Of a DNA stretch of 55,495 nt, positions 15,512 to 25,776 are shown piece after piece. Position 1 is the first letter of the stretch, and each line of letters opens with the position of its first letter. The notes beneath the pieces were generated by a model. The model was not told the origin of the DNA, ran no database searches, and saw only the letters and a program-made list of their open reading frames with translations. The stretch lies in the IMG/VR virus record IMGVR_UViG_3300009071_000002, positions 1 through 55,495 of that record; one strand, given 5' to 3'. Source of the DNA: a virus. The position numbers were made by a program, and so were the translations under genes.

Positions 15512-15663
15512 TGAAGTGTGCTAAACCTATAATAGCTCTAGAGGATGCTGGGTTAATAAGAAAAGTTATAGCTTATTACATAAAGTATGCATCGCCCCCA
15601 GATAAAGAAGTAGAAGAAAAACTTCTAAATCTATTTCACAGATTAGGAAGATTGGAAAAGTAA
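15511..15663 (+). CDS. 50-residue protein with GTG start
   Basis: The gap between the reductase and the last rightward gene is filled exactly by a GTG-started frame: GTG shares a base with the reductase TAG, and the TAA at 15661-15663 is one base before ATG 15665. The product begins MKCAKPIIALEDAGLIRKVI (GTG read as Met) and ends FHRLGRLEK; it is helical and basic. The packing supports a real gene; the ribosome site is weak, so coupling to the reductase is likely. Function unknown. Confidence 0.55.
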   Translation: MKCAKPIIALEDAGLIRKVIAYYIKYASPPDKEVEEKLLNLFHRLGRLEK

Positions 15664-15664
15664 G

Positions 15665-15883
15665 ATGGCGGAAGCAAGTCTGTTTGAACTATCTGTAAAG
15701 GTAAACTCAGACGGCAAAATTATTACACAAGTAAATTACATAGAAAAAGAAACTTTGATTACTGCCCTAGATGGGTGGAAGAAAGATTACCCTAACACCC
15801 ATGTACTAGGAGCCGTAGTAGAACACTTGAAAAAGATAGGCTCTTCTGTAGAGGAAGATGTAGCTAAACTTTGTAGGTCTTAG
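15665..15883 (+). CDS. Last gene of the replication arm, unknown
   Basis: A 72-residue protein (MAEASLFELSVKVNSDGKII; C-terminus EEDVAKLCRS). It looks like a beta hairpin followed by helices. GGAAAAG precedes ATG 15665. Its TAG overlaps the stop of the leftward late gene by 4 bases, so the two arms collide with no room for a terminator. Family not recognised. Confidence 0.75.
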   Translation: MAEASLFELSVKVNSDGKIITQVNYIEKETLITALDGWKKDYPNTHVLGAVVEHLKKIGSSVEEDVAKLCRS

Positions 15884-16830
15884 TAATTGTAGGAGGTTAC
15901 TTTACCACCACCTGCTAGTTTTTTCTTCTTCTTTTTTTTCTTTACAGCTCCACCATATACAAAAGGGCCACCCCCTTGACCTAACTGTCTAAGATCATCG
16001 TCTACAAGCGGAGCAAATTGTTGGGATGCCGTGTAAGCTTTATTTTTATCTTCATCTACACCTCCTAACATGCCGTAGCTGCGGGCATCCTGTGCTCTAG
16101 ATACATTCATTGCAGCTTCTGGTACCATCCCCCTTTGTTGAGGTTTAGCATAGGGGCTGTACTTTAATGGTTGGGGTCTCTCTGGCTGTGCAGGCACCCT
16201 CTGCGGGCTTTCCATATTTGCAAAATCTGGAGCAGCATTAGGGTTTTCACCAAATGGTAACTCAACAGGAGGTCTACGTGAGGCTGTTCTGTTTGGTACT
16301 GTTGGTCCACCAGATCTTCCGGCCTCTGCTCTGCCTCGTTCTAACATGGGGTTGATTGGTGATCCCCCTTGTATAGCTTCAGAATCTACCATATTATCTA
16401 CACCAAAATCATTGGTAGAAATAATGTTATCTCCTGCTAATCCCATATTTCTAGGTTCTATCATGTTTTGTCTCATTGTGTCAAATCTGCTAGGACTTAG
16501 TTTAGCCATTTTTTCTTTAGCAGCATCTCCTGCCATTCCACTTACAGCATTATAATACCCTGTAACTTTTTCGTTAGCTCTTTCTCTTAAAATTTCTTTT
16601 TCATTTTGAGCAATTGCTTTTTTACCTTTTATTACTTTAATATCATCATTTCCACCAATAAAACTTAACAAATCTCTTATACTACCATTGCCAACTTTTA
16701 TCTGTGTTACAGGGGAAGACTCTATTCCTCTATGTGGTGGCATTGGTGTTTTTCTTCTGTTCTTTTTAGGAACGGTACCATCTTTATTTAACTTAATACC
16801 TTTTCCTGTTTCTGCTCCTCTTACTGCCAT
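15880..16830 (-). CDS. Last late gene, disordered protein with polylysine/GGG tail
   Basis: A 316-residue, low-complexity protein rich in Pro, Arg, Gly and Asn (about residues 180-260), with a basic N-terminus. The C-terminus holds eight Lys in a row followed by LAGGGKVTSYNY, one example of a Gly-Gly-basic tag that recurs in other late proteins of this genome. GAGGAG precedes ATG 16830. Position at the end of the ejection-protein cluster suggests a minor virion protein, but that is inference. It converges with the 15665-15883 gene. Confidence 0.7.
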   Translation of the reverse strand: MAVRGAETGKGIKLNKDGTVPKKNRRKTPMPPHRGIESSPVTQIKVGNGSIRDLLSFIGGNDDIKVIKGKKAIAQNEKEILRERANEKVTGYYNAVSGMAGDAAKEKMAKLSPSRFDTMRQNMIEPRNMGLAGDNIISTNDFGVDNMVDSEAIQGGSPINPMLERGRAEAGRSGGPTVPNRTASRRPPVELPFGENPNAAPDFANMESPQRVPAQPERPQPLKYSPYAKPQQRGMVPEAAMNVSRAQDARSYGMLGGVDEDKNKAYTASQQFAPLVDDDLRQLGQGGGPFVYGGAVKKKKKKKKLAGGGKVTSYNY

Positions 16831-16832
16831 GC

Positions 16833-17069
16833 TTAACTCCTCACCTTTCTAGGTCCGTTGCTGTACATAATACTTCCACCATATTTCATTTGTCTTTTGT
16901 TAGGGTATTGTTTAACATTTAACGGTGCTACATTGGATAACTCTGTTGCATCTGTCATTGGTGTAGGCATTTCTACTCGGCCTGTTTCTAGTTTTGCTAT
17001 ATCTGGTTTAGCAGACATGTCAGCCCTACCTCCTTCAGCCATATATTTATACATGTGTTTACCCGGCAT
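16833..17069 (-). CDS. Small tagged late protein
   Basis: A 78-residue protein with the Gly-Gly-basic pattern at both ends (YMAEGGRADMS; RQMKYGGSIMYSNG). AAGGAG precedes ATG 17069, and its stop is 3 bases from the next start. Disordered appearance; unknown function. It sits directly after the giant 1709-residue protein, so it may be made with it. Confidence 0.7.
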   Translation of the reverse strand: MPGKHMYKYMAEGGRADMSAKPDIAKLETGRVEMPTPMTDATELSNVAPLNVKQYPNKRQMKYGGSIMYSNGPRKVRS

Positions 17070-17084
17070 TTTATTCTCCTTATT

Positions 17085-20000
17085 TTAAAAAAACAATTCA
17101 TCTAGTTGTTCTTGGGTTGCTTTATCTTCCATTTTAATATTTTGTAAACTATCTATTTTAGATGTGTCAGAATCTGTAAAATCAAAATTATGTTCTAATT
17201 CAAAATTTATATAATTATCACCCCACAAATTAGACGAAGCTCCTGCAGCTCTTAAACCTGTAGCACCTTCCCAATACGTTTTTAACGCAGAATCATTTAT
17301 TTTACCTGTAGTAAAAACACCGTGCATTAAATCTGTTAATCTTGGATCTCTTGCCATAAGCATAAATATATCAAGATTTTTACCTCTCAATTCTCTAACC
17401 CATATTGATCCACCAATCCACCAAGGAGAAACAACCCTTCTTAAATAAGACATAGTATTTGCCATGTGTTGATTAGTAGTATTAGGTGTAGGTAAATCTT
17501 GTAATCTAACCTCAGCTGACATCTTGTTTGCCCAAGAAGAATTATCTATACCTAAATCTTTCATAGTGTGCATTTCAGTATTTATGTATATAGATCGTGC
17601 TTTTTCCATATGTGAAGCATCTTTAAATAAACCAAATCTTGAGTCTTGTAATAAATTAGGAATCCTGTCCATTTCTGCAACAGCTCTTTCAGTTACAGGC
17701 ATAGTAACATATTCTTTTCTAACTCTGTTACTTCCATCTGGCATAACACTGCCTGTAGTGTAACTTCCATCAGGACTAATAATTCTTACACTGGTACGGT
17801 CTTTAAAACCTTTTTCTAAAACACGATTTATAAAATTGTAAGCATCTTTAACTCCTTTTTCACCATTTAATTTTTTTGCGTATTGTATATACTGCCCAAT
17901 GTATTTTCCGTCTTCAGATGTTAAAAAATCATATGCTTCGTAAAATCTAAATGGTCTTTTCTGTCCAGAAGTATCTATAGCCATTGCTTTTGTAAAAGAT
18001 TGAAAATCAGTTATTTGACTTTTAACTTTATTTTTTCTTCCTTTTATTTCGTTTACAATTTTTCGGTCTGCACGTTTAATTGTAGTCATGTATTGTGTAT
18101 AAGCACGCCTTGTTGCAGCATCGTTGTTTACAAGAGTTCTAATAACTGCATCCGTATTACCGATGCTGTTCATACCACTAAAATTAGTAGTTGCCATTTC
18201 ATCTGTAATAGTTAGCATAGTACCCGTTTTAAGATTTAATTTATCTATGTGCTCATATGTGCCACCCGCCATATTAAACAATGACATTTCATCAGAAAAA
18301 TTTTGAATATTATCTAAAATTGTAGTAAAATCTTGTATAGTTGCTTTTTTAACTGTTGCTGATTTAAAACCGGGCCCCTTTTTAGCTGCTCCTAATATAC
18401 CAACACCTTCTACAGCAATGTCAGCATACTCTCCTTCAGCAACCCTTTCTAAAATACTGGTCGTTCTTTTATCAAAATAAAGTCTATTGTTTATTTTCCA
18501 ATCTATTAACGCTGAAAGTTTACTAGCACTTTCTGGATCTACAATTCTTCGTGTAGTTGCTTCAGTTCCTACTGAAAAACTGTTGGTAACCATAGCCGTA
18601 CCTTTTGCTTTGTCCATAGGTAAAGTTATTATTTCACCAAATCTTTCGTTTAGCATAGAGGCTGCTTGGCTTGTTTTTCCGTCAAAAATCATGTCTACAA
18701 CAGTATCTAACCATTTTTCAGGAGGAGTAGTATACATTTTATTACTTGGATTATCTATACTTTTTTGAAATCCTTTAACTCTAGAATCTACTCCTGTATA
18801 CCTAGCTAATGAATTTGCAAACGCCCCAGATTTTGATGCATGAAAATGATTACCATAAATTTCTCCAGCACGAAGTATTTTTTGCAACACAGCACCATTA
18901 CCACTTGATAATTCTTTTTGTAAAATATCTATAGTTTTACCATATGCTTCAAATATAGGATTTCCTTTTTCTCCAAAACTTCTTCTACTTCCCGATAAAG
19001 TTTTATGTATATTTAACACTCTATCTGCAGGTATTCTAAATCCTTGTTTAAGAAGTTGTGGCACATACTCATTTAAAATATCTCTAACAGCTTCTCCTTC
19101 ATTTGAATCTTGAAGTATAACACGGTATAAATTTGTAAAATCATCGTATTTTTGAAGTGCACCTACTCCTGACTCCTCTATAAGAAGTTGTCTAATATCT
19201 TTATAATCTTGTGGAGTTGTATTTTTCTTTAAAGTTTGCATTAATTGAAGTTCAACAACTTCACCAATTATATTACTTATGTTTGCAGCATCTTTTGGTC
19301 TAATTGTAGCTTCACTTTGGTTTACTTTAAAAAACGACTGATCTAAAGTTTCAAAGATAGAACTTAATTTTACAGGTTTATTTTTTAAATCGCTTTTTAC
19401 TTCTTTATATATGTCGTCTGCATATTTATTTATCTGTCCTGCACGTTGCTCATCCAATTGTTGAAACTCTGCACCAGCACTTTTATCGGTCCAACTATTT
19501 GGATTTTCTCTTAATCTCCCTACAGTTGCTGTAAGATTTTTATTATTTTTTATTCTAGTGTCTAATATTAATTTAGAAATTTCTTCTTTTTCTACGCCTA
19601 TTAGTTTTTTAACAGCTATCCTTGCGTCAAGTATTTGTTCACTAATATTATTATTTCCTATACGGTCAAGAGCGTGTGGCGAAGTTAGAAGTTCTTGTTC
19701 TAAAGCTAATACAGTATCTAATTCTCCCAACTGTGCATCAGCTCTTTTTATTTCAAGATTTCCATTTCTAGACATTTGATTTAGGTGCGTTTTAATATTT
19801 CTATATTCTTCTCCATCAGGTAATGCTTTAAATAAAGGTTCTAAAGCTCTTAACAATTTCATAGAACTTTCTCTTCTTGCTTCAATATGTTCTGCAGCTT
19901 TTAAAGCCTTTTTAGCATCTACACTAAATCCTAAATTAGCTGCCTCCCCCACAATGTTATCCATTGCTTTTAAACCTACCAAACCTTCTAGTTCTACCAT

Positions 20001-22214
20001 AGCTAAATTATAATTATCTTTAAATGTATCTGGTAAATTATTCAAATCTTTTATAAACTGTCTACCATTTTCAATTTCTTGCACAATTTGTTGTGTAGTT
20101 CCAGACTTAACTGCTTGAGCTTTTGCAGCAATTATAACATTAGCCATATTTATTTTATGTTTTTTAGGTATAGATCTCCCATTTATAACATCAGGAATTT
20201 TTTCAGCAACTTGAAATGCAGTAACAGATGTATCACTGTAGCCTCCAAATTTTCCTCCAGTAAATGCAAATCTCATTACATCATACAAAGCTTCTGGTCC
20301 TGATAACAGAGCAATACCAGTTTGTGGCACAGCTTTAAGAGTAGAACTAATAGGTCTTTTTAAAGATAAAGTATTGTTCATAATACCTTGCTGTACACCT
20401 GTAGTAGAAATAGTGTAAGCTGTAGGTAATCCAAATATTAAGGCACCAATAAGATAGGGTATAACGGGTTCTTCAGTATTAGTATAATCTGTAAGAGGCA
20501 CTCCATAACCTCCTACGGCATCTGGAAAAGTCATACGTTCTCTCCCACTAAAAAATCCTTGAAAAGTTAAACCACCTACAGCCGATGTACTTGATGTACC
20601 TATATTTAACCTATCGCTAAGTTTCATGTTTTTAGCTTGGGCTATTCGGCCTCTATCTAAAAAGTTAGTAAGTTCAGGAAGGTATTTATTTTTATTATTA
20701 TTTAAATAATTTTTTGTAGCTGCTGTATAATAATCTTCTTTAATATATATGTCATCTTTTGGTATTTGATTCCATTTAATTTTTTTAGTAGGATCATTGT
20801 TAAATAATTCTTCAGCGTCTTTTTGCACTTGTCCCCAAAGTTTTTTCCCCCGTGGTGTACCAAAACCAAAAACTTTTCCACCTACTCTATCTAAAGTTCT
20901 CCATCCGGCAATCATACCAAGTATTTCTTGTCCGTATTTTACAGAGGTAGCTCTCCCTTCTCCGGCAATAATATTTCCAATTTCACCGTTTGCTAATATA
21001 CTTCTACCCATTATTGCATCACTTATTTTTTCAGGCGGAGTTATAAGAGCAGTAGTAAGTGGTACAGAATAAAATGGGGCTATTTTAGAAGATAAATCTC
21101 TTGTTAAATCATAAAATGTTGTTTTAGGAAATGGTATTGCTTTTTTTATTTCTTTCTTTTGTTTAAAATCAAAAAACCCAACTCCCGCAGTATCTTTTGT
21201 AGTTTCATAAAGAAAAGCATGGGAAGAAAACGCATTATCATTATTTTTTCCTACTACTACAGGTTGATTATCTACTATTTCTATATCAAGATTTGATAAC
21301 ATTCCAATTTTATGTAAACCTATGTAAGTTGCTTCTTTAACTGTTTGCTGTGCTGACCCCGCTCCTCGTATAGCTAAATCCAAAGAACCGGGAATTATAT
21401 CATATGAGAATCCACCGTAATGTGCTAACGCTTGAGCAGCCATAAGGTCTCCTACTGGCACATCGTACTCTGTTGGTGTTCCAAGTTTGTTTGGTTTAAA
21501 TTTAAAACTAGAACGATTTTTATTCCAAATAAATGCTTGCCCTAACCAAGTATTATCAATAAGATATGGTGCACCTGTTATCTCTCTACCGTCTTCATCT
21601 ACATCAAATTCTAATGCCCCACCTTGTGTGTGGTCAGATTTACCTGCAAGATACTTTAGTGTATCTATACCAAAGTTTTTTCTATCTTTAATTCCAGATG
21701 CCCACCCGTACATAATGTCGTTTATTTGATTGGTGGTTTTATCTTCCATTTTAAATATAAGACCATTTTGATCTACTATATTTCCGCTGTATAACATTTC
21801 CCCCTGTTCGTTTTGTCCTACAGGTAACCAGTTAGAAACATCTTCCATAGCACGTGCTTTATTTACATCTTTTGTATAAGTATTCCACTTAGGACTCCCC
21901 TCTGAAAAATATTCGTAAACAGGAATAGGAACTTGCGTCTCTGGATCTACTTCCATTCCTTTAAAACCACGATAAATTTTACTTCCCCACAGAGCATCCA
22001 CAGGTGTTCCTTTTAAATCTGGAGGAGCTTCGTTACCTTGACGATAAATAGGTTTCATTTCTGGATAATAGTATTGAGCTATGTTTACATCTTCTGTAGG
22101 CACATTTAATGCTTCTCCTAATTTTACTTTATAATTAGAAAACATTTCATCAAGAGCAACTTTACTTTCTGGGTTTACAAAATATTCTTTTTTATCTTCA
22201 GATATACCTACCAT
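17085..22214 (-). CDS. Giant candidate internal virion (ejection) protein
   Basis: At 1709 residues this is the largest gene, nearly a tenth of the genome. By order (capsid, adaptor, nozzle, fibres, then this group) it corresponds to the T7 gp14-gp15-gp16 ejection-protein region, gp16 being the largest there. I see no lysozyme or transglycosylase motif. One hydrophobic segment lies at about residues 580-605 (PYLIGALIFGLPTAYTIST), and long helical stretches occupy about 690-1100. The ATG at 22214 follows the upstream stop directly (TAAATG) with a weak ribosome site. It probably forms part of the DNA conduit through the host envelope. Confidence 0.65.
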   Translation of the reverse strand: MVGISEDKKEYFVNPESKVALDEMFSNYKVKLGEALNVPTEDVNIAQYYYPEMKPIYRQGNEAPPDLKGTPVDALWGSKIYRGFKGMEVDPETQVPIPVYEYFSEGSPKWNTYTKDVNKARAMEDVSNWLPVGQNEQGEMLYSGNIVDQNGLIFKMEDKTTNQINDIMYGWASGIKDRKNFGIDTLKYLAGKSDHTQGGALEFDVDEDGREITGAPYLIDNTWLGQAFIWNKNRSSFKFKPNKLGTPTEYDVPVGDLMAAQALAHYGGFSYDIIPGSLDLAIRGAGSAQQTVKEATYIGLHKIGMLSNLDIEIVDNQPVVVGKNNDNAFSSHAFLYETTKDTAGVGFFDFKQKKEIKKAIPFPKTTFYDLTRDLSSKIAPFYSVPLTTALITPPEKISDAIMGRSILANGEIGNIIAGEGRATSVKYGQEILGMIAGWRTLDRVGGKVFGFGTPRGKKLWGQVQKDAEELFNNDPTKKIKWNQIPKDDIYIKEDYYTAATKNYLNNNKNKYLPELTNFLDRGRIAQAKNMKLSDRLNIGTSSTSAVGGLTFQGFFSGRERMTFPDAVGGYGVPLTDYTNTEEPVIPYLIGALIFGLPTAYTISTTGVQQGIMNNTLSLKRPISSTLKAVPQTGIALLSGPEALYDVMRFAFTGGKFGGYSDTSVTAFQVAEKIPDVINGRSIPKKHKINMANVIIAAKAQAVKSGTTQQIVQEIENGRQFIKDLNNLPDTFKDNYNLAMVELEGLVGLKAMDNIVGEAANLGFSVDAKKALKAAEHIEARRESSMKLLRALEPLFKALPDGEEYRNIKTHLNQMSRNGNLEIKRADAQLGELDTVLALEQELLTSPHALDRIGNNNISEQILDARIAVKKLIGVEKEEISKLILDTRIKNNKNLTATVGRLRENPNSWTDKSAGAEFQQLDEQRAGQINKYADDIYKEVKSDLKNKPVKLSSIFETLDQSFFKVNQSEATIRPKDAANISNIIGEVVELQLMQTLKKNTTPQDYKDIRQLLIEESGVGALQKYDDFTNLYRVILQDSNEGEAVRDILNEYVPQLLKQGFRIPADRVLNIHKTLSGSRRSFGEKGNPIFEAYGKTIDILQKELSSGNGAVLQKILRAGEIYGNHFHASKSGAFANSLARYTGVDSRVKGFQKSIDNPSNKMYTTPPEKWLDTVVDMIFDGKTSQAASMLNERFGEIITLPMDKAKGTAMVTNSFSVGTEATTRRIVDPESASKLSALIDWKINNRLYFDKRTTSILERVAEGEYADIAVEGVGILGAAKKGPGFKSATVKKATIQDFTTILDNIQNFSDEMSLFNMAGGTYEHIDKLNLKTGTMLTITDEMATTNFSGMNSIGNTDAVIRTLVNNDAATRRAYTQYMTTIKRADRKIVNEIKGRKNKVKSQITDFQSFTKAMAIDTSGQKRPFRFYEAYDFLTSEDGKYIGQYIQYAKKLNGEKGVKDAYNFINRVLEKGFKDRTSVRIISPDGSYTTGSVMPDGSNRVRKEYVTMPVTERAVAEMDRIPNLLQDSRFGLFKDASHMEKARSIYINTEMHTMKDLGIDNSSWANKMSAEVRLQDLPTPNTTNQHMANTMSYLRRVVSPWWIGGSIWVRELRGKNLDIFMLMARDPRLTDLMHGVFTTGKINDSALKTYWEGATGLRAAGASSNLWGDNYINFELEHNFDFTDSDTSKIDSLQNIKMEDKATQEQLDELFF

Positions 22215-24509
22215 TTAATATTCCAATTCATTAGTGTCTGCAAAAATCTGTAATTTCTTTTGGTCGGTTGGTAAAATTGCTCCAACAGTTACGGCTTCTT
22301 TACTTAACAAGAATCCTAAAGATTTTTTTGTTTGGGCAGTTTGGTTAAGAAAATTATTCATTTTAGTTGTTTGTTTTGAAACCGTAATTTCATTTTCGGA
22401 TGGTTCTCGCTGCCCACCATCATTTAAATTTGTATTTTCACGAATATTTTCAGGCACCTGCGCTCTCCAAATTTGAGCATTAGGTAGTTTTTCTCTATCT
22501 AAAGAATTACTACTATCATTTAACATTGGATAAACACTGGTATAATTTAAAGCAGCCCATTTTTGTTGAATGTTACCATTGCCAATTCTTTCTGCTCTCC
22601 CCACAATAGAAGCCATACCTAAATCAAATTCATCAAGAGCAGCCAAAGCTTGTTCTTTTGTAGTAAATGGACTAACAGCTAAAGCCCTTGTTACCAACTC
22701 TCTATCACCATCGGAAATAGCTTTACCACCCTCTCCTTGGAATATAGCTGCAGCGTAGAATACAAGACCTCCTCGTAAAAGAGCTAACCTTGCAACTTGA
22801 ATAGCTTTTGTTTTGTTTTCATCGTCTTTATAATCATCAAGCTTTAAATACGCATCATTCATGTCTATACCAAGATATGTGTCCTTTAACTTGTTAAGCA
22901 TACTCTTAGTTGCTTCTAAATTTTTTAATCGTGTTTCAAGATCAGTTTTTGTAACACCTGTAGCACTACCTATTTGGGTTGTTAACTCGCCCATTTGAAC
23001 TTCTATTCCAGATACTTGCCCATCTATTTTTTCATTCATTAGATCCGTATTAAACTGCCCAGTATCAACGGCACCAGTAAGCATACTAACTACATCTTTT
23101 CCTGCTGTTGTAACTTGTTCATAAAGAGATATAGCCCCTGTTAAAAACGTGCCACCAAGATTTAATTTATCTATTAATTCTTTTTGTCTTCTTGTATTAT
23201 CTAATGCTAATTCACCTTGACGTGCCAACTCTCTGTAACCCTTTATAAGAGTTGGAGTAAGGGCAAAATTCTCTTCTAAAAATGAAGTCCCGTCTGCATA
23301 CGCTGGAAGTAATCCATACCCTTGATCTTTTCCAGTAGCAACAAAACTCCCGGGAAGATCATAGGGACCTGCAACTGATGCAAGTGCATCTATTTGGTAG
23401 TACACAGTATCTAGATAATTAAAATGGTAACCTTCTTTTCTTAACGTGTGCAAGGTTGACCCCGGAGTTAATTTACTATCTGCATATTTGTATGCTTCAT
23501 TTGTTACATAATTAGCAGCGTTTTTTAAATTTGGGTGTGAAAAAGGACTGTCGTAAATACCTTTAGCTCGCACATCGGTTAGCATACCTTTGTTATCATA
23601 CACTTTATCAAGCATAATTGGTGCAAATTGTGTAAAACCTACAGATTGTATAGGATGAGCTTGCATCCAAAGTTTTCCATTAGCATTTGAAATATTATCT
23701 CTTTGATTTAAATTTTCTTTTTGTGGCAATGGTGTTTGAAATAAAGCAACTTCCATGCTTACATTTGAAAAATATTCGTTAGCTTGTTTTTTATCTACTT
23801 TAGAATCGTAAGAATTGTTTTTTGTTACAAACGCCCAACTGTCAGCTATAGATAATGGAATTTCTTTTGGTGGTTGTTGAAGAACATTATCACTATTAAA
23901 AACTTTATTAGTTTCGTTTTCAATATTTCCTACAATCGTACCCCGTATCCAAGAATTGTAATCTCCAAATAATAATTGGCTGTTTAAAGCTCCCTCTGCC
24001 ATTCCTGATTCAGTTTGTCTCATATCTGTGTCAATTAAACTTACTCTTCCTTTAATTCCAGCTTTAATTCTATTAGCTTGATTTGGATACGTATTATTTA
24101 TGTAAGTCCATTCATCATCAGAAATATTATTTAACTGACTAATCCAATTAAAAGCTTTACCACTTGCATTTGCCCCGTCAGTAGTGGCTTTAATACCCCA
24201 CAATTTTGTACGAATACCTAAATCATACATAAATTCTGGCCCTTGTTTGTTTAAAAAATTAGTTACGTTTGGCCCACCCATATTAATAGGCAATAAATCC
24301 GTGGTAAACTCGGTAAACATGCTGGTGCCACCTTTTTTTATAAATTCTAATTGTCTAGCGTTAGTAAACTCCATGTTTTTTAAATTTACTTGTTGGCCGT
24401 ATTCATAATCTGCAACACTTTTAGCTGCTTCAGCAGCCTCAGACTTTGTTTTTCTTGCTGCTAAGTTGGACAACATACCAACTACAAACGGTACAATTGG
24501 AGCTACCAT
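22215..24509 (-). CDS. Candidate internal virion protein
   Basis: A 764-residue protein. ATG 24509 (MVAPIVPFVVGMLSNLAARK) is chosen for GGGAGAAATATA upstream and because it lies two bases after the previous stop; the frame to 24545 runs into the neighbour. The N-terminus is a hydrophobic helix followed by an Ala/Lys/Glu helix, and a coiled region lies at about 520-560. By position it resembles T7 gp15, a partner of the giant protein in the ejection apparatus. No enzymatic motif seen. Confidence 0.6.
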   Translation of the reverse strand: MVAPIVPFVVGMLSNLAARKTKSEAAEAAKSVADYEYGQQVNLKNMEFTNARQLEFIKKGGTSMFTEFTTDLLPINMGGPNVTNFLNKQGPEFMYDLGIRTKLWGIKATTDGANASGKAFNWISQLNNISDDEWTYINNTYPNQANRIKAGIKGRVSLIDTDMRQTESGMAEGALNSQLLFGDYNSWIRGTIVGNIENETNKVFNSDNVLQQPPKEIPLSIADSWAFVTKNNSYDSKVDKKQANEYFSNVSMEVALFQTPLPQKENLNQRDNISNANGKLWMQAHPIQSVGFTQFAPIMLDKVYDNKGMLTDVRAKGIYDSPFSHPNLKNAANYVTNEAYKYADSKLTPGSTLHTLRKEGYHFNYLDTVYYQIDALASVAGPYDLPGSFVATGKDQGYGLLPAYADGTSFLEENFALTPTLIKGYRELARQGELALDNTRRQKELIDKLNLGGTFLTGAISLYEQVTTAGKDVVSMLTGAVDTGQFNTDLMNEKIDGQVSGIEVQMGELTTQIGSATGVTKTDLETRLKNLEATKSMLNKLKDTYLGIDMNDAYLKLDDYKDDENKTKAIQVARLALLRGGLVFYAAAIFQGEGGKAISDGDRELVTRALAVSPFTTKEQALAALDEFDLGMASIVGRAERIGNGNIQQKWAALNYTSVYPMLNDSSNSLDREKLPNAQIWRAQVPENIRENTNLNDGGQREPSENEITVSKQTTKMNNFLNQTAQTKKSLGFLLSKEAVTVGAILPTDQKKLQIFADTNELEY

Positions 24510-24510
24510 A

Positions 24511-25125
24511 TTATATTTCTCCCATAGGTATTGCCGGTTCTTCAACAGGCGGTGTTAATTCTTCTGGCATCATTTCTTGTTCACCACCGGATGGAGGTGG
24601 TGCTAAAAATCCTTGGTTTTGCATTTCCATATCTTGCTGCTCCATATTAGCTGCTTCTTGTAATTGAGCAAATGCTTCTGGGTTTCTATCAGCCATAAGA
24701 GAAAGCACCTGATTATCTGGAACTCCATCGTCTGTTAATTCACCCGGATTGTTAAACACTTTGTACGGAATATCATATTCATTTGCGTAAGATATAAAGA
24801 AAGCCATAAGAGGTGGTTTAATAATTTCTGCTACATCAACAGTCCATTTCCCTTCCATAAAACCACCAAATGATATTGTGTTCACAATACTTTCAATTGG
24901 TAATCCTCCGAGCATAAGTTTAGAATACGCAGACTGTGTTTTTTTATTATCCTCAAATTTATCCACCACAAATAAAACTGCCTCATCTGGATCAGTTATA
25001 TCTGGTGTTCCTTCCCATGCCCATCTCCCCGGTTCATCTGTCAAAGACTGGCCCGGCACTGGTCCATCAAATGGTCTTTTAGCTATTTCGTTGTCTTGAG
25101 TTTGTACTTCTTGAAAACGTGGCAT
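24511..25125 (-). CDS. Conserved marine-phage virion-associated protein
   Basis: A 204-residue protein with a pattern I associate with marine tailed phages: KRPFDGPVPGQSLTDEPGRW near the N-terminus, followed by a short globular region (LMLGGLPIESIVNTISFGGF) and a Pro/Glu/Gln/Met-rich disordered C-terminus. Probably a minor structural or assembly protein, given its place among ejection proteins. The ribosome site is weak (AGAAAG). It stops two bases before the next start. Confidence 0.7.
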   Translation of the reverse strand: MPRFQEVQTQDNEIAKRPFDGPVPGQSLTDEPGRWAWEGTPDITDPDEAVLFVVDKFEDNKKTQSAYSKLMLGGLPIESIVNTISFGGFMEGKWTVDVAEIIKPPLMAFFISYANEYDIPYKVFNNPGELTDDGVPDNQVLSLMADRNPEAFAQLQEAANMEQQDMEMQNQGFLAPPPSGGEQEMMPEELTPPVEEPAIPMGEI

Positions 25126-25138
25126 TTTTTGTTACTTT

Positions 25139-25759
25139 CTATGTAGGTTTAGCACTGGTTAAACTTCCGTAGGCTGATCGGTAAGGGTTACGTACTGCGA
25201 TAGAACCTAATGATGCTTTAGGAGATAAATTTACATTAGATGATGAGTACGGATTAAATCCAACTCCACTAACCTCTGTATTGATTCTTTCTGTTATTTT
25301 AGAATCTCCTCGTATGTTTTCTATCATTCCATAACTTCTAGGAATATTCTGTCCTTGTCCTCTTCTTGTTGGTCTAAAACCACTTATGTTTGGATTAGAA
25401 CGGTAGCCTCCCCGTTTTGTTGATTGTGGCAATGGTATATCTGCTACTGGAGTACCAGCACCTTTTTCTTTTAATTTATTAATGTATTTCATAGTTTCTT
25501 TAAAGGTGTCACTTTTAATTACATCGCCACCCCACCTAACAACATCTTTTCCAGCATCGTATACATCACGAGCATAGTCCATAAAACTTCCACTGTAGTT
25601 TCCGCCACCACCACCGCTGCCTGTGACTCTTCCCATATTTTGAAAAGACCCACGACTGGTTTCTTTTGTTACATAATTATATGCATCACTGATTGCATCG
25701 CCTACATAGGATGCTGTATCTGAGACATAATCCCAAAAAGATGTTGTTCCGTTTGCCAT
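25139..25759 (-). CDS. Gly/Ser-rich late protein
   Basis: A 206-residue protein, starting MANGTTSFWDYVSDTASYVG, with an amphipathic helical N-terminus, a Gly-rich linker at about 45-55 and a basic, Ser/Arg/Asn-rich second half. AAGGAAATAAAAAC precedes ATG 25759. No family recognised. Position in the ejection-protein cluster suggests a minor virion component, perhaps the small membrane-active partner (compare T7 gp14), which is inference. Confidence 0.65.
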   Translation of the reverse strand: MANGTTSFWDYVSDTASYVGDAISDAYNYVTKETSRGSFQNMGRVTGSGGGGGNYSGSFMDYARDVYDAGKDVVRWGGDVIKSDTFKETMKYINKLKEKGAGTPVADIPLPQSTKRGGYRSNPNISGFRPTRRGQGQNIPRSYGMIENIRGDSKITERINTEVSGVGFNPYSSSNVNLSPKASLGSIAVRNPYRSAYGSLTSAKPT

Positions 25760-25776
25760 GTTTTTATTTCCTTAAG

